In this document: positions 1 through 8,082 of the stretch, one piece after another | Numbering within the stretch: the first letter of the stretch is position 1 | Layout of the letters: every line of letters begins with the position of its first letter | Source: JAHIJO01 sp964486075 | Lineage (GTDB): Bacteria; Verrucomicrobiota; Kiritimatiellia; JAAZAB01 | Direction of reading: 5' to 3' | Length of the DNA stretch: 64,000 bases | Assembly (NCBI GenBank): GCA_964486075.1 | Contig: CAZALU010000002.1 | Coordinates: 28,168 to 92,167, forward strand | The notes under the pieces: generated by a model | The model's database searches: none | What the model saw: only the letters and a program-made list of their open reading frames with translations | What the model was told of the DNA's origin: nothing | Program-made: the position numbers and the translations under genes

Positions 1-497
1 GCCTGCAAGCGCTTGCCGATCCTCAGAATCCGCGCCGCCTGACCCGGGCGATCGAGCTGGCCTCGGCGGGAAAATCGACGCCGGACAAGACCTGGGAGAA
101 GCTCCCGGACAGTCCGCGCATTCCGGGCTTGTTGCGACACCTTGACGCGCTTTATGTGCTCATTGAACAACGGGTTGAAAGAATGTATGCCGACGGACTG
201 CTGGAGGAAGTGCGAGGCCTGGTGGCGCAGGGATTGGCCTTGGCACCGACCGCCTGCCAGGCCATCGGGTATGCCGAGGCCATCAAGGTCCTTGACGGGC
301 GCTTGACACGTGCGCAGGCCATTACCGCCACTGTAATCCGCACCCGCCATCTGGCCAAACGCCAGCTAACCTGGTTTCGTCACCAAGCCAACGTGGACTG
401 GCTGGAAATCGATGCGAAGCTGCCGGTGCCCGATTGCGCGCGCCGGGTTATGGAGTATTGGCAGACCCATGGCCCGACTCCGATTGCCGGGATATGA
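1..497 (+). CDS. miaA: tRNA dimethylallyltransferase, C-terminal part
   Basis: The gene enters from the left edge; the coding frame can be read from base 3, so the N-terminal P-loop is outside the window. MiaA transfers a dimethylallyl group to A37 of tRNAs that read UNN codons. Visible family marks are the DPxNPRRLxRAIE segment near the edge, QAIGYAEAI in the middle, and RTRHLAKRQLTWFR close to the end, which are the tRNA- and substrate-binding motifs of MiaA. The stop is 9 bases before radC on the same strand, so the two may be co-transcribed. Confidence 0.93.
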   Translation, partial: LQALADPQNPRRLTRAIELASAGKSTPDKTWEKLPDSPRIPGLLRHLDALYVLIEQRVERMYADGLLEEVRGLVAQGLALAPTACQAIGYAEAIKVLDGRLTRAQAITATVIRTRHLAKRQLTWFRHQANVDWLEIDAKLPVPDCARRVMEYWQTHGPTPIAGI

Positions 498-506
498 AGT
501 GGTAAA

Positions 507-1274
507 ATGAAAACCCCAAATTCACCCAGCCAAAAAAACTCGCCCTTCGTTCCCGGCGAGCCGGTGAGTTACCGGGTGCTCGACCTGCCGGAGCAGCTGA
601 GGCCTAGAGAACTTATGGACCGGTTTGGCGTGGAAAAGTTGCAGGATGACACCCTCCTGGCCATTATTCTGCGGACTGGCGTGCCCGGTGTCAATGTGAT
701 GGAATTGGCGCGTCAGCTTTTGAAACAATATGGCTCACTGTCGCTCCTGGCCCGGGCTTCGGTCTCCGACCTGGCCCAGGTGCGTGGCATGGGAAAAATT
801 AAGGCCCAGATTCTGAAATCTGCGCTGGAGTTGGCCAAACGCCTAACGCACGAATCGCTTGCGGATCTGCCGATGGTGCGCACGCCCGCGGATGCTGCTG
901 CCCTGTTGCGCGAATCGGCGCGTACGCTGGAAACAGAGGTCTTCTGGGTTCTGCTCTTGAACGCCAAGAACCGCCTACTGGGCGAGCCGGTGGAGATCAC
1001 GCGAGGTCTGTTGGACTCCAGTCTGGCCCATCCCCGCGAAATTTTCAGGGATGCGGTGCGCGCGGCCAGCGCAGCCATCGTCATGGTGCATAATCATCCC
1101 TCTGGCGACCCTGCGCCTTCACCAGAGGATATCCGGATCACGAAACAACTGGTGGCCTCGGGCCGGATCATTGATATCCGGGTGCTGGACCACGTGATTC
1201 TTGGGAAAGCGTCCCCAGCCAGAGAGCAGGACTACATTAGCCTGCGCGAAGCGGGACTGGTGGAGTTCGGTTAA
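507..1274 (+). CDS. radC: RadC family JAB/MPN-domain protein
   Basis: 255 residues, the usual RadC length. The N-terminal half has a helix-hairpin-helix region (around VRGMGKIKAQIL) and the C-terminal half is the JAB1/MPN+ domain with the metal motif HNHPSGDPAPSPED. The family was linked to DNA repair, but its exact role is unsettled. The ATG at 507 is the first good start after miaA. The TAA stop lies in the palindrome TTAA, whose other strand supplies the stop of the convergent URO-D gene, so the two genes overlap tail to tail. Confidence 0.92.
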   Translation: MKTPNSPSQKNSPFVPGEPVSYRVLDLPEQLRPRELMDRFGVEKLQDDTLLAIILRTGVPGVNVMELARQLLKQYGSLSLLARASVSDLAQVRGMGKIKAQILKSALELAKRLTHESLADLPMVRTPADAAALLRESARTLETEVFWVLLLNAKNRLLGEPVEITRGLLDSSLAHPREIFRDAVRAASAAIVMVHNHPSGDPAPSPEDIRITKQLVASGRIIDIRVLDHVILGKASPAREQDYISLREAGLVEFG

Positions 1275-2407
1275 CCTTGCCAGTTTTCCGCCAGACGGAC
1301 CATGGTTTCATAGTTGGCCATGGTGCGGGCCGTGATCTCGCGGCCGTAGGGGCAGGCCGATGGATGCAGAATGAATCCGCGCCCTTCGCCCGCCGTGCCT
1401 TCGCGCAGTGCCTTGGCTATCTTTTTCGCGAATACGGGCTCGGGCAGGTTCTCGATATCGGCTGCTTCAATGTTGCCCATAAGTACAGTGTCGTGGCCGA
1501 TGAGCGCCTTGATTTCTGTCAATTCCATGTCGCCCTGGGGCGGCGGCTCCAGCGGGTCCAGTCCGTCCGGCTTCATCTTGGCGATAAGCGGCATGATTCC
1601 GCGCAGCCTGCCGTGTGAATGGATGCGGGCATAGCCGCCGTATTGCCGAATAGTTTGCACCATGTGCCCAGTGTAGCCGACCACGTATTCATCGTACAGG
1701 TGCGGCGGCAGAAACGGCGCGCTGCCGTATTCGGAGCCGCAGATCCGCCACAGGCGTCCAGGGCAGGCCCGCGCTATCTGTTCGCATTGCGGGAAAAGTA
1801 TGCGCGCGCAGCGCTGCAGAAGACGATGAAACAATTCCGGCTCGGTCATGGCGGCGACCGTATAATCTTCCATCGAAAACAGCGAGGCGGCCCCGCAGAG
1901 CGGGTCGCTTAATTCAATGCTCACGATGCCGGCGTCGCCGAGGGTCTTTTCCTCGGCGAGGATGCCGGAGACATCCACCGTGCCGAGGGCGGGTTCCGGC
2001 AGCTTGAGGTAGGCTTCGATATCCTCGGTTGTTTTGAGGAAATGCTCAAGCGTCCAGATCGTCTGCACGTTTTTGCTCTGGCTGGTGTGCGCGGTCAGGG
2101 CCCGTCCCGGCGCCCGGATTGTCGTGCGGGTGAAACGCGTATCGCCTTCGCGGCGGCTCTCCCGGGTAATGAGCTGTCCCAGTCCGTTGTCCGTTCCGCC
2201 CCGCCACTCTGCTCCGACCATACGGATGAGGTCCGTTTTTGCGTGCGCCAGCCGGACCAGCGGGCGCCAGGAAGGATCGTTCCAGACCGTGAACTCGTCA
2301 CTGTCGCGGTCCATCTTCCATCCGCCGACCTCGTAGAACGAGACCGCCGGGCGGTCCACGGGTTTGCCCTGCAGTGTGGCCATCAATCGCTCACGGCGTG
2401 TCATCAT
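1271..2407 (-). CDS. URO-D/MtaA-like protein 1 (HxH variant)
   Basis: 378 residues of the uroporphyrinogen decarboxylase superfamily, a TIM-barrel fold that includes true UroD and the zinc-dependent methylcobamide:thiol methyltransferases MtaA, MtbA and CmuA. The family opening is clear (TRRERLMATLQGKPVDRPAV). The barrel position that is His-x-Cys in MtaA-type enzymes reads His263-Ser-His265 here, and a later Cys (C352) is present, so the metal site is altered. True heme-pathway function is unlikely because five divergent paralogues occur in this window. Its ATG overlaps the stop of the cupin gene (ATGA), so the pair is translationally coupled. The substrate is unknown. Confidence 0.85.
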   Translation of the reverse strand: MMTRRERLMATLQGKPVDRPAVSFYEVGGWKMDRDSDEFTVWNDPSWRPLVRLAHAKTDLIRMVGAEWRGGTDNGLGQLITRESRREGDTRFTRTTIRAPGRALTAHTSQSKNVQTIWTLEHFLKTTEDIEAYLKLPEPALGTVDVSGILAEEKTLGDAGIVSIELSDPLCGAASLFSMEDYTVAAMTEPELFHRLLQRCARILFPQCEQIARACPGRLWRICGSEYGSAPFLPPHLYDEYVVGYTGHMVQTIRQYGGYARIHSHGRLRGIMPLIAKMKPDGLDPLEPPPQGDMELTEIKALIGHDTVLMGNIEAADIENLPEPVFAKKIAKALREGTAGEGRGFILHPSACPYGREITARTMANYETMVRLAENWQG

Positions 2408-2772
2408 GATTTTGAATCCCTATGAGCCGCCCGGGGTGAAAACGCGGGCAGGCAGACGGCGATGTATTCGGCGCCACCTTTGTGGGGCGTGCTATAGCGG
2501 ACCCACTCTCCGCGGTGCGCGATGATCGCCTGGCCGGCGCGGACGTCAATCGTTTTCGTTCGGGTCGTTACCCGCACAACTCCGCGCAGGACGACGGTAT
2601 ATTCGTCGAACGTGGGGGTCTGGCCCGGCTCGCGCCAGCCTGGCGGGCCTTTCATCCGGGCGATGCTGACGGCCCGCGTCCCGGAGCTGACCCGCCCGAT
2701 GAATTCTGCGATGTGCTTGGGCTTGTTGCCAGTGGCCTGAAGAACAACTGGTGATTTGATAAGTTTTGGCAT
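2404..2772 (-). CDS. Small cupin-domain protein
   Basis: 122 residues with a single cupin fold: a first motif around PTFDEYTVVLRGVVRV and a second around DVRAGQAIIAHRGEWVRYS. The layout resembles EutQ-like and other sugar- or small-molecule-binding cupins. The usual metal-binding His cluster is poor, so it may bind a ligand without metal chemistry. The start has a GAGGAA ribosome site about 6 bases upstream. The stop overlaps the start of the downstream URO-D gene by 4 bases, suggesting that both proteins act in the same pathway. Function not known. Confidence 0.75.
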   Translation of the reverse strand: MPKLIKSPVVLQATGNKPKHIAEFIGRVSSGTRAVSIARMKGPPGWREPGQTPTFDEYTVVLRGVVRVTTRTKTIDVRAGQAIIAHRGEWVRYSTPHKGGAEYIAVCLPAFSPRAAHRDSKS

Positions 2773-2784
2773 GGACTATTCCTC

Positions 2785-2930
2785 AGTAGCTGTGAAACAA
2801 TTTCCAATACAAAGAGCGGACGCGACGGAGCGCGTCCCTCCATTTTGCTAGCATATTCGCATTCTTTTATTCATGGAGGGACACGTTTTATCGTGTCCGC
2901 CCGATGTTTTCAAGTTTTCACAGTTATTGG
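2785..2930. repeat. Head-to-head pair of ~58-bp dispersed repeats
   Basis: Bases 2785-2843 and the reverse complement of 2873-2930 align over almost their whole length: both read roughly CTGTGAAA, a variable part, GCGGAC, then a short hairpin and GTCCCTCCAT. Each copy contains its own small palindrome (GGACGC/GCGTCC and GGACACG/CGTGTCC). The pair fills much of the otherwise empty 2773-3112 interval between the cupin gene and the methyltransferase-like gene. I see no gene in the rest of that interval. Confidence 0.7.
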
Positions 2931-3112
2931 GGAGACAGCAAGATCATGCCTGTAGTCGCCCCGCCATGGCCCCTCGTAGCTTCCTAGCGAAGGCGGCTCA
3001 GTCGGGGGCGCGCATTTGGTCTCCTGACACGGCGGCAGAGCGCCGTGGCTATAACCCAATAATTGACGTATTATTCTTTGGCCGTGTTTATACTATACAG
3101 CATTGTCAGATT

Positions 3113-3607
3113 CTAATCCTGATTGTTCATACCATCGCGTGAGCACATAGGGGCAAACCTTCCGGTCCTTGCCGCGTAGGCGCGGTAGGCGTCTTGAAAT
3201 TTAGCGAGCATCATTTGTTCTTCACGTCTGACCAGCAGATGCCAGACGGGATGCAGGAGGAGCGCTGCGGCCAGGACGATCCAGGAGTTGAAATAGAGCG
3301 CCGCAGCCGGAAAGATAAAGCTAATCCAGGCGGCGTACATGGGGTGACGGAACCAGCGGAACGGACCTCGGGTGCAGAGTTCATCTTTGGCCCACCAGTT
3401 GCGCATCGTCCAGATGCTTCTCGCAAAAACCATCAGGCCCATGCTGGCCAGCGCGCCGCCGGCGATTTTGAGCAATGCCGGATTATCCATGATAGCGGCA
3501 TGTCCCAGCCTGTGATCTGCCCAGGTGGCGGCCATTAGCACGCCCAGGCTGATTGCCGCGCCCAGCGGGCCGATGCCGAATAATTTTTGCAGTCCGCCAA
3601 TGGACAT
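3113..3607 (-). CDS. Isoprenylcysteine methyltransferase-family membrane protein
   Basis: 164 residues with four hydrophobic stretches, so an inner-membrane protein. The C-terminal half has the ICMT/PEMT family pattern: GPFRWFRHPMYAAW, then a hydrophobic helix, then an RREEQ motif and RTGRFAP. Members of this family bind S-adenosylmethionine and methylate lipids or prenylated or other small substrates in the membrane; bacterial members mostly have no assigned substrate. It stands alone between repeat-rich gaps. ATG at 3607 has an AAAGG about 6 bases upstream. Confidence 0.8.
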   Translation of the reverse strand: MSIGGLQKLFGIGPLGAAISLGVLMAATWADHRLGHAAIMDNPALLKIAGGALASMGLMVFARSIWTMRNWWAKDELCTRGPFRWFRHPMYAAWISFIFPAAALYFNSWIVLAAALLLHPVWHLLVRREEQMMLAKFQDAYRAYAARTGRFAPMCSRDGMNNQD

Positions 3608-3641
3608 TAAGTGCCTTTGTAATTCAGATTGCCTGAGTCTC

Positions 3642-3674
3642 GATCCGTGTTCATTCGCGCCATCTGCGGTTAAG
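3642..3674. repeat. Copy of a short intergenic repeat
   Basis: The stretch reads roughly GATCCGTGTTCATTCGCG followed by CCATCTGCGGTTAAG. From memory, this phrase is scattered between genes in many PVC-group genomes. A shorter related piece (CGCCATCTGCGG) recurs near 49455. The family assignment is recollection and could not be searched. Confidence 0.4.
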
Positions 3675-3757
3675 CCCGTGCTGCTCTGTCCTGGCGAAAT
3701 AAATTTGCATTAATTTTTAGAGCGGTTTTGAACAGAAACTAACGGGGCCCAATTGCA

Positions 3758-4768
3758 TCACCGGTACCGATCTACGGATTCGATCAGGGCTTTGACGTTT
3801 TCAAACGGCGCATCATTCTCGATCTCGATGTAGAAAATTCCGCCGCCCCGCAGCCGCTGAAAGCGCTCGGCGTACTCCCGGATTTTCGCATCGATGGCAG
3901 ACGGAGTGCCCCTCGGGACCAGGCGCTGGCGGTCGGGATGGATGAAAATGGCGATTTTATGCTCTTGGCACTTGCGGAGATATGAGGGGTCGGCCTCGAA
4001 CAGCCCGATTTGTGGCCATAGTCCTTTTATTCCGAGATCGAGCAAGTCGTCGAAGATCTCGCCCAGGAACCCGCAGCAGTGGAAGAAAACAATGCGGTTG
4101 GCCTGCCGGATCGGCGCCATGAGTCTGTCATAGCGTGGTTTGAACACCTCGCGAAACAGGGCCGGCGCTATGATCGGCGCGCTCTGCGTTCCCCAATCGT
4201 CGCCGAAGCTGATGACGTCCGCCCCTGCCGCGACCAGGGATGCAATCGCCTCCAGCCAGTAATCCGTCAGGCGATCCAGGAACGCCAAGAGATCGGGATC
4301 CCGTTCCTGGATGTCCATCAGGACTTCGTCCATCGGCCGGAGCGCGCAGAGTCGCTCGAAGATTGAAATTCCGCCCGCAAAAACCAGGAAGTTTTTGCTT
4401 TGTCCGGCGATCCAGGCCGGATCGGGTGCGGGGTGGGGCGGGAACCGATAGTGGGCACCATCTTTCCAACTGGCAAGCGGGTAATGACGCGGGTGACCCC
4501 AAACGCCGAATATCCTATGCTCCCATTCCGTTCCCCATGCGTCGGTCCTGATCTCGTGATACTCGCCGGCTTGGTTGACGGTTCCGGGCGGCGGTGCCAG
4601 GATGGCATCGAAGCTAATCGGGTTGTCCGGCGGGTAACTCCGGAATAGGTCGAGCAGCTTCCGGCCGTGAACGTGCAGGCCCGCCGGCGAGGGATGATAG
4701 ACGACCGGTATGCGGTCGGGGTCGCCGTAGTCGAACGCGGCCTGCATGCGTTGGCGGGAGGGCATCAT
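3758..4768 (-). CDS. URO-D/MtaA-like protein 2
   Basis: 336 residues from the ATG at 4768. An in-frame upstream start at 4879 would overlap the previous gene by over 100 bases and encodes a Gly/Pro-rich, non-family stretch, so I reject it. The protein begins MMPSRQRMQAAFDYGDPDRIP, the standard URO-D-superfamily opening. The metal-type motif is His230-Cys-Cys232 on a barrel strand (FFHCCG); the third, C-terminal Cys of MtaA-like enzymes is not evident. Only 2 bases separate it from the upstream glycosidase-like gene, so the two form an operon and probably one pathway. Substrate unknown. Confidence 0.83.
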   Translation of the reverse strand: MMPSRQRMQAAFDYGDPDRIPVVYHPSPAGLHVHGRKLLDLFRSYPPDNPISFDAILAPPPGTVNQAGEYHEIRTDAWGTEWEHRIFGVWGHPRHYPLASWKDGAHYRFPPHPAPDPAWIAGQSKNFLVFAGGISIFERLCALRPMDEVLMDIQERDPDLLAFLDRLTDYWLEAIASLVAAGADVISFGDDWGTQSAPIIAPALFREVFKPRYDRLMAPIRQANRIVFFHCCGFLGEIFDDLLDLGIKGLWPQIGLFEADPSYLRKCQEHKIAIFIHPDRQRLVPRGTPSAIDAKIREYAERFQRLRGGGIFYIEIENDAPFENVKALIESVDRYR

Positions 4769-4770
4769 GT

Positions 4771-6765
4771 CTATCCCAGCAGCACCACAAGTTCCCACTG
4801 GTGCATGGGGTGGCCCAAGCGGATGACATCCGCGTCCACTACGACTGCCAGGCGTTTCCCCGCCGGCGTAAGATGCCATGCTTCGACAATTGGCGGCATG
4901 CCGCGCGGACGTTGAATGCGGAACGTGTCCACCTCATCCGGGCCCGCGTTCCACACCACTCCGCGCCATGTTCCGCGGTCCTTGAGAAACTGCGGGACAA
5001 GCCAGGCGCCGCCATCCACCCGGCCCGTGCCCTCGCCATCGGCGAGCCAGTCCACGACGCGCTTGAGCTGGGTGGAGCGGTGGATGTCCATCATGGGCAC
5101 GCTGTCCACGCCGGCGTCCCAGGGCACGACCGCGGTGCGGCCGCCCAGTTCATTCTTGAAAATGAATGCGCCGTGCCCGACGACTTCTTGTAACGGATTG
5201 CGTAAGTCGCTGATTACAGCCGCGCCGGGCATGAGTTCCGCCTGTAACATCCGACGGGTGTGACTTGCCCCGTTGATGGATATTTGAGCGCCGACCCGCA
5301 AGGCAAATTTTGCGTCTCGGCACTCCTCCATCGAATAAAGCCTTTCTTTCTGAGTCACAAACCGGGCCGATTGCGCGCCGATCCACTTGCCGAGCCCGCG
5401 CTCGATCAGGATTGACGCGGCGCCGCCGTCCAACAGCAAGCCCGCCGCCAGACATTTTTTCAGCGTGGCGTCATCAAAACTCCAGGCGATCGGTCCGGCC
5501 AGGGAGTTAACGTGCTGCTGCGGTCGGGCCGAGAAGGCGATGCCTGCCGTCCCCAGCCAGTTCGACCACCCGCGGCTTGCACATTGCAAGTCAGCCCAGG
5601 AACGCCCCTCCTCGAGGCGGATTAAGCGTCCCATGTCTTGTGACCACGGGACGCCGACTCCGACGCTTTTCAGGGTCATGGGAAAGTGGTCGGCCAGCCA
5701 GTCCATGTTGGGCCGGACCTTTTCCAGGAACGCCGTCCGTTCCGGCTCGTCGTCGGGCCGGTTTCCCATAAAATCGTAAAGGCTGATATTGAGATTGGTG
5801 GATCCGAGGATATGCGCCACGGCCATTTGCGCGAAGGTCTGGCGAAAGGACTTGTTCCATTTTCCATAGGAAAAGTTTTCGATTTCCGGTCCGCTTTCGA
5901 GCACAGAGGGTTGAATTGAGCGATTCTGATCGAGGCTTGCAATGCCATGCACCAACTGGTGGCCGGTCCAGTCCGAATAACCCCAGAAGGAAGGCCGATG
6001 AATCGGGGGCTGTTCGCCGCCAAAAACCTGCCACCATTTTTCCCACTGGCGCCCCTCGGCGGCATGGGATTCCATGGCGCTGGACATCAGGCCCATTCGC
6101 GTGCCGCCCTCCGCCAGGATCTGCCGACACTCGTCAAGAAACTGGAGTATCGTTTCCTGCCACATGTCCATCCAGATCGTCCGCCACGGGTGCGGCGCGC
6201 CCGGCGCCAGGCAGGCGCGGACGATCTCCTCCCGGCTGGCGCTGGCGCCCGCCCGTTGGTTGAACTCCGCCACATGCAGCGGGCAGAAGCATCCGCCCCA
6301 TTGAAGCGTTCCGTGATTATGGTAGCGGATGTCGTCGTCGATCCAGACCACGCGGAAGCCTTCCGGGGCGTACATGCGAAGGGTTTCAAAATAGTAGGCG
6401 CGCCAATTCGGGTCGAGGATGCAGACCACCGCATCGGCCCGAGTCCCGACCGGGTCCACCATGGTCCGCCAGTCCTGGCCCGGCTTGAGTTTGCGCCCGC
6501 GATCACAGTGTAGCATGCTGTGCCAGGGATTCAGGCTCACAGCCACGCCTGTCTTCCGCAACGCCTCGCGGTAGGGGCGGGAGCGATCGATCCACTGTTG
6601 CAACCGATCGAGGGTGTCATGCCCGTTGTTCTGTTCTTCGGCGAAGTAGAAGAACATGACTTCGTCCACCGGCGCTTCGCGTACCAGCCGGAGTAGTTGC
6701 TCCGTGATCTCCGCCGGGTCCTGGTGCGGACCGAATTGCATGCGCAGGCTGAAATGGCTTGGCAT
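4771..6765 (-). CDS. Large glycoside-hydrolase-like TIM-barrel protein
   Basis: 664 residues without a clear signal peptide, so probably cytoplasmic. I cannot name the family. The first ~350 residues look like a TIM barrel of the beta-galactosidase/GH42-like kind: acidic residues end predicted strands (EVMFFYFAEE near 35-44; VVWIDDDIRYHNH at 139-151), followed by WGGCFCPLHVAEF, a pattern seen in carbohydrate-active hypothetical proteins. The middle resembles a trimerisation-like domain (LLLDGGAASILIERGLG) and the end a small beta domain. It is the first gene of a two-gene operon with a URO-D-like protein 2 bases downstream. An AAGGA ribosome site precedes the ATG. Hydrolase activity is inferred from fold-like features only. 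Confidence 0.7.
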   Translation of the reverse strand: MPSHFSLRMQFGPHQDPAEITEQLLRLVREAPVDEVMFFYFAEEQNNGHDTLDRLQQWIDRSRPYREALRKTGVAVSLNPWHSMLHCDRGRKLKPGQDWRTMVDPVGTRADAVVCILDPNWRAYYFETLRMYAPEGFRVVWIDDDIRYHNHGTLQWGGCFCPLHVAEFNQRAGASASREEIVRACLAPGAPHPWRTIWMDMWQETILQFLDECRQILAEGGTRMGLMSSAMESHAAEGRQWEKWWQVFGGEQPPIHRPSFWGYSDWTGHQLVHGIASLDQNRSIQPSVLESGPEIENFSYGKWNKSFRQTFAQMAVAHILGSTNLNISLYDFMGNRPDDEPERTAFLEKVRPNMDWLADHFPMTLKSVGVGVPWSQDMGRLIRLEEGRSWADLQCASRGWSNWLGTAGIAFSARPQQHVNSLAGPIAWSFDDATLKKCLAAGLLLDGGAASILIERGLGKWIGAQSARFVTQKERLYSMEECRDAKFALRVGAQISINGASHTRRMLQAELMPGAAVISDLRNPLQEVVGHGAFIFKNELGGRTAVVPWDAGVDSVPMMDIHRSTQLKRVVDWLADGEGTGRVDGGAWLVPQFLKDRGTWRGVVWNAGPDEVDTFRIQRPRGMPPIVEAWHLTPAGKRLAVVVDADVIRLGHPMHQWELVVLLG

Positions 6766-7204
6766 TGGAAAGATCCTTGGTGATTAAGCATCTCGCTTTG
6801 TGTGGACCAATTTTTAAAAAAAGTGCAGTTCTGTAGCCGCGACCGTTGGTCACGGTCCTGAGCAACGCAGGCCGACATCATCTGTCGGCTACAGGAAAAG
6901 TTGCTCTGCGTTTACGGGGCCTCCAGTATGCGTATGGGATATATTGACATCTATGTCGTCAGGAATATCAATCGAACGCCAACAATGTATCCGAGCGGCT
7001 GGCAGTGTCAATTCGTAAAGAGCATTTGCCAGCCATTTTAATTATGGCCTTTAGACCCGAATTACAGAGCATTCACGGGCGAATCCCCAAGGCTTAGGTA
7101 TGAATCTTCTGTTTTTAGGTTGAATGCCGCTGGCGCATGCTCTAAAACCATAGCCAGTTTGCATGCGATAGGGCCAATAGCAATATAACGTCAAAGGAAT
7201 CCAC
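6766..7204. other. Intergenic stretch with palindromic repeats
   Basis: This gap separates the divergent glycosidase-like gene and lpxA. It holds the palindromic repeat at 6831-6894 and a 24-base sequence (7035-7058) found again in inverted orientation near the right end of the window. A possible lpxA promoter is TTGCAT at 7157 with ATATAA about 18 bases later; this is weak. I see no coding remnant here. Confidence 0.5.
6831..6894. repeat. Dispersed palindromic repeat, CTGTAGCC...GGCTACAG type
   Basis: The element is bounded by CTGTAGCCG and CGGCTACAG, which are complementary, and contains internal hairpins (GACCGTTGGTCACGGTC and GCCGACATCATCTGTCGGC). Related elements occur at about 16930-17067 and 34996-35108, each ending in a GACATC...GGCTACAG-like arm. 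All three are intergenic. The structure is REP/MITE-like, but no transposase is nearby. Confidence 0.65.
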
Positions 7205-8017
7205 ATGACCACCATTCATCCCACGGCCATCGTGGCCGCCGGTGCGCAGATCGGGGCCAATGTGACGATCGGACCTTATGCGGTGATTGAGGATAAAGTC
7301 TGCATCGGCGCGGACACGGTCCTCGGGCCGCATGTCACCCTGTGCCGCTTTACGACTATCGGCGAATCCTGCGCCATTCACGCCAATGCCGTCCTGGGTG
7401 ATTGGCCCCAGGATACGGCCTTCGATCCGAAAGAGGAAAGTTACCTGCGGGTTGGCGCGCATTGCATGATCCGGGAGGGCGTAACTATGCACCGGGGAAC
7501 CAAGCCCGGCACCGCCACTGAGGTGGGGGATCACTGTTTCCTCATGGTCAACAGCCACCTGGGGCATAATGTCAAGCTGGGCGCATCCGTGATCATCGCC
7601 AATGGCGCCTTGCTGGCGGGCTATGTCGAGGTGGGGGACGGTGCCTTTATCAGTGGCAACTGCCTCCTGCACCAGTTCACCCGGGTGGGACGGTTGGCCA
7701 TTCTGGCCGGAGGGACCGCGATCAACAAGGATGTGCCGCCCTTCTGTAAAACAAAAGGACTGGCACCGAATACCGTGCTGGGCTTGAACGTGATCGGTTT
7801 GAAGCGCGCCGGGATGGGGCCCGAGGACCGGTTGGCTATCAAGCGGGCCTTCACGATCCTTTACCGGTCCGGCCTGAACGTTTCCCAGGCCGTGGCACGG
7901 ATGAAGAAGGAATATCCGTCCGGATTGGCCGGCGAGTTTTGCGCCTTTATCGAAGCTTCCAAGCGCGGCATCTGCCGCTGTCGCGTTCTGGCCGGCAAAG
8001 ATGCCGAGGATGAATGA
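7205..8017 (+). CDS. lpxA: Acyl-ACP--UDP-GlcNAc O-acyltransferase
   Basis: 270 residues, normal LpxA length. It catalyses the first step of lipid A synthesis, moving a hydroxyacyl chain from ACP to UDP-N-acetylglucosamine in the cytoplasm. The N-terminal two thirds are a left-handed beta-helix of hexapeptide repeats (IHPTAIV, IGANVTIGPYAVIE and so on); the catalytic region reads NSHLGHNV, keeping both His residues of the E. coli HIAHD motif. The C-terminal helices follow GLNVIGLKRAGM. An AAAGGA site lies 6-7 bases before the ATG. It stands alone rather than in the common lpxD-fabZ-lpxA cluster and shows that the organism makes LPS-type lipid. Confidence 0.95.
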   Translation: MTTIHPTAIVAAGAQIGANVTIGPYAVIEDKVCIGADTVLGPHVTLCRFTTIGESCAIHANAVLGDWPQDTAFDPKEESYLRVGAHCMIREGVTMHRGTKPGTATEVGDHCFLMVNSHLGHNVKLGASVIIANGALLAGYVEVGDGAFISGNCLLHQFTRVGRLAILAGGTAINKDVPPFCKTKGLAPNTVLGLNVIGLKRAGMGPEDRLAIKRAFTILYRSGLNVSQAVARMKKEYPSGLAGEFCAFIEASKRGICRCRVLAGKDAEDE

Positions 8018-8082
8018 AGCTGGCCGCGGGGGCTTTGCTATTTAAGGTTAAGTTCGCTGGCTTATAAATATACCAACGATCC

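Noticed and set aside
4768..4879. Upstream start for URO-D protein 2
   Set aside because: It would overlap the coupled upstream gene by 109 bases, and the added residues do not fit the family.
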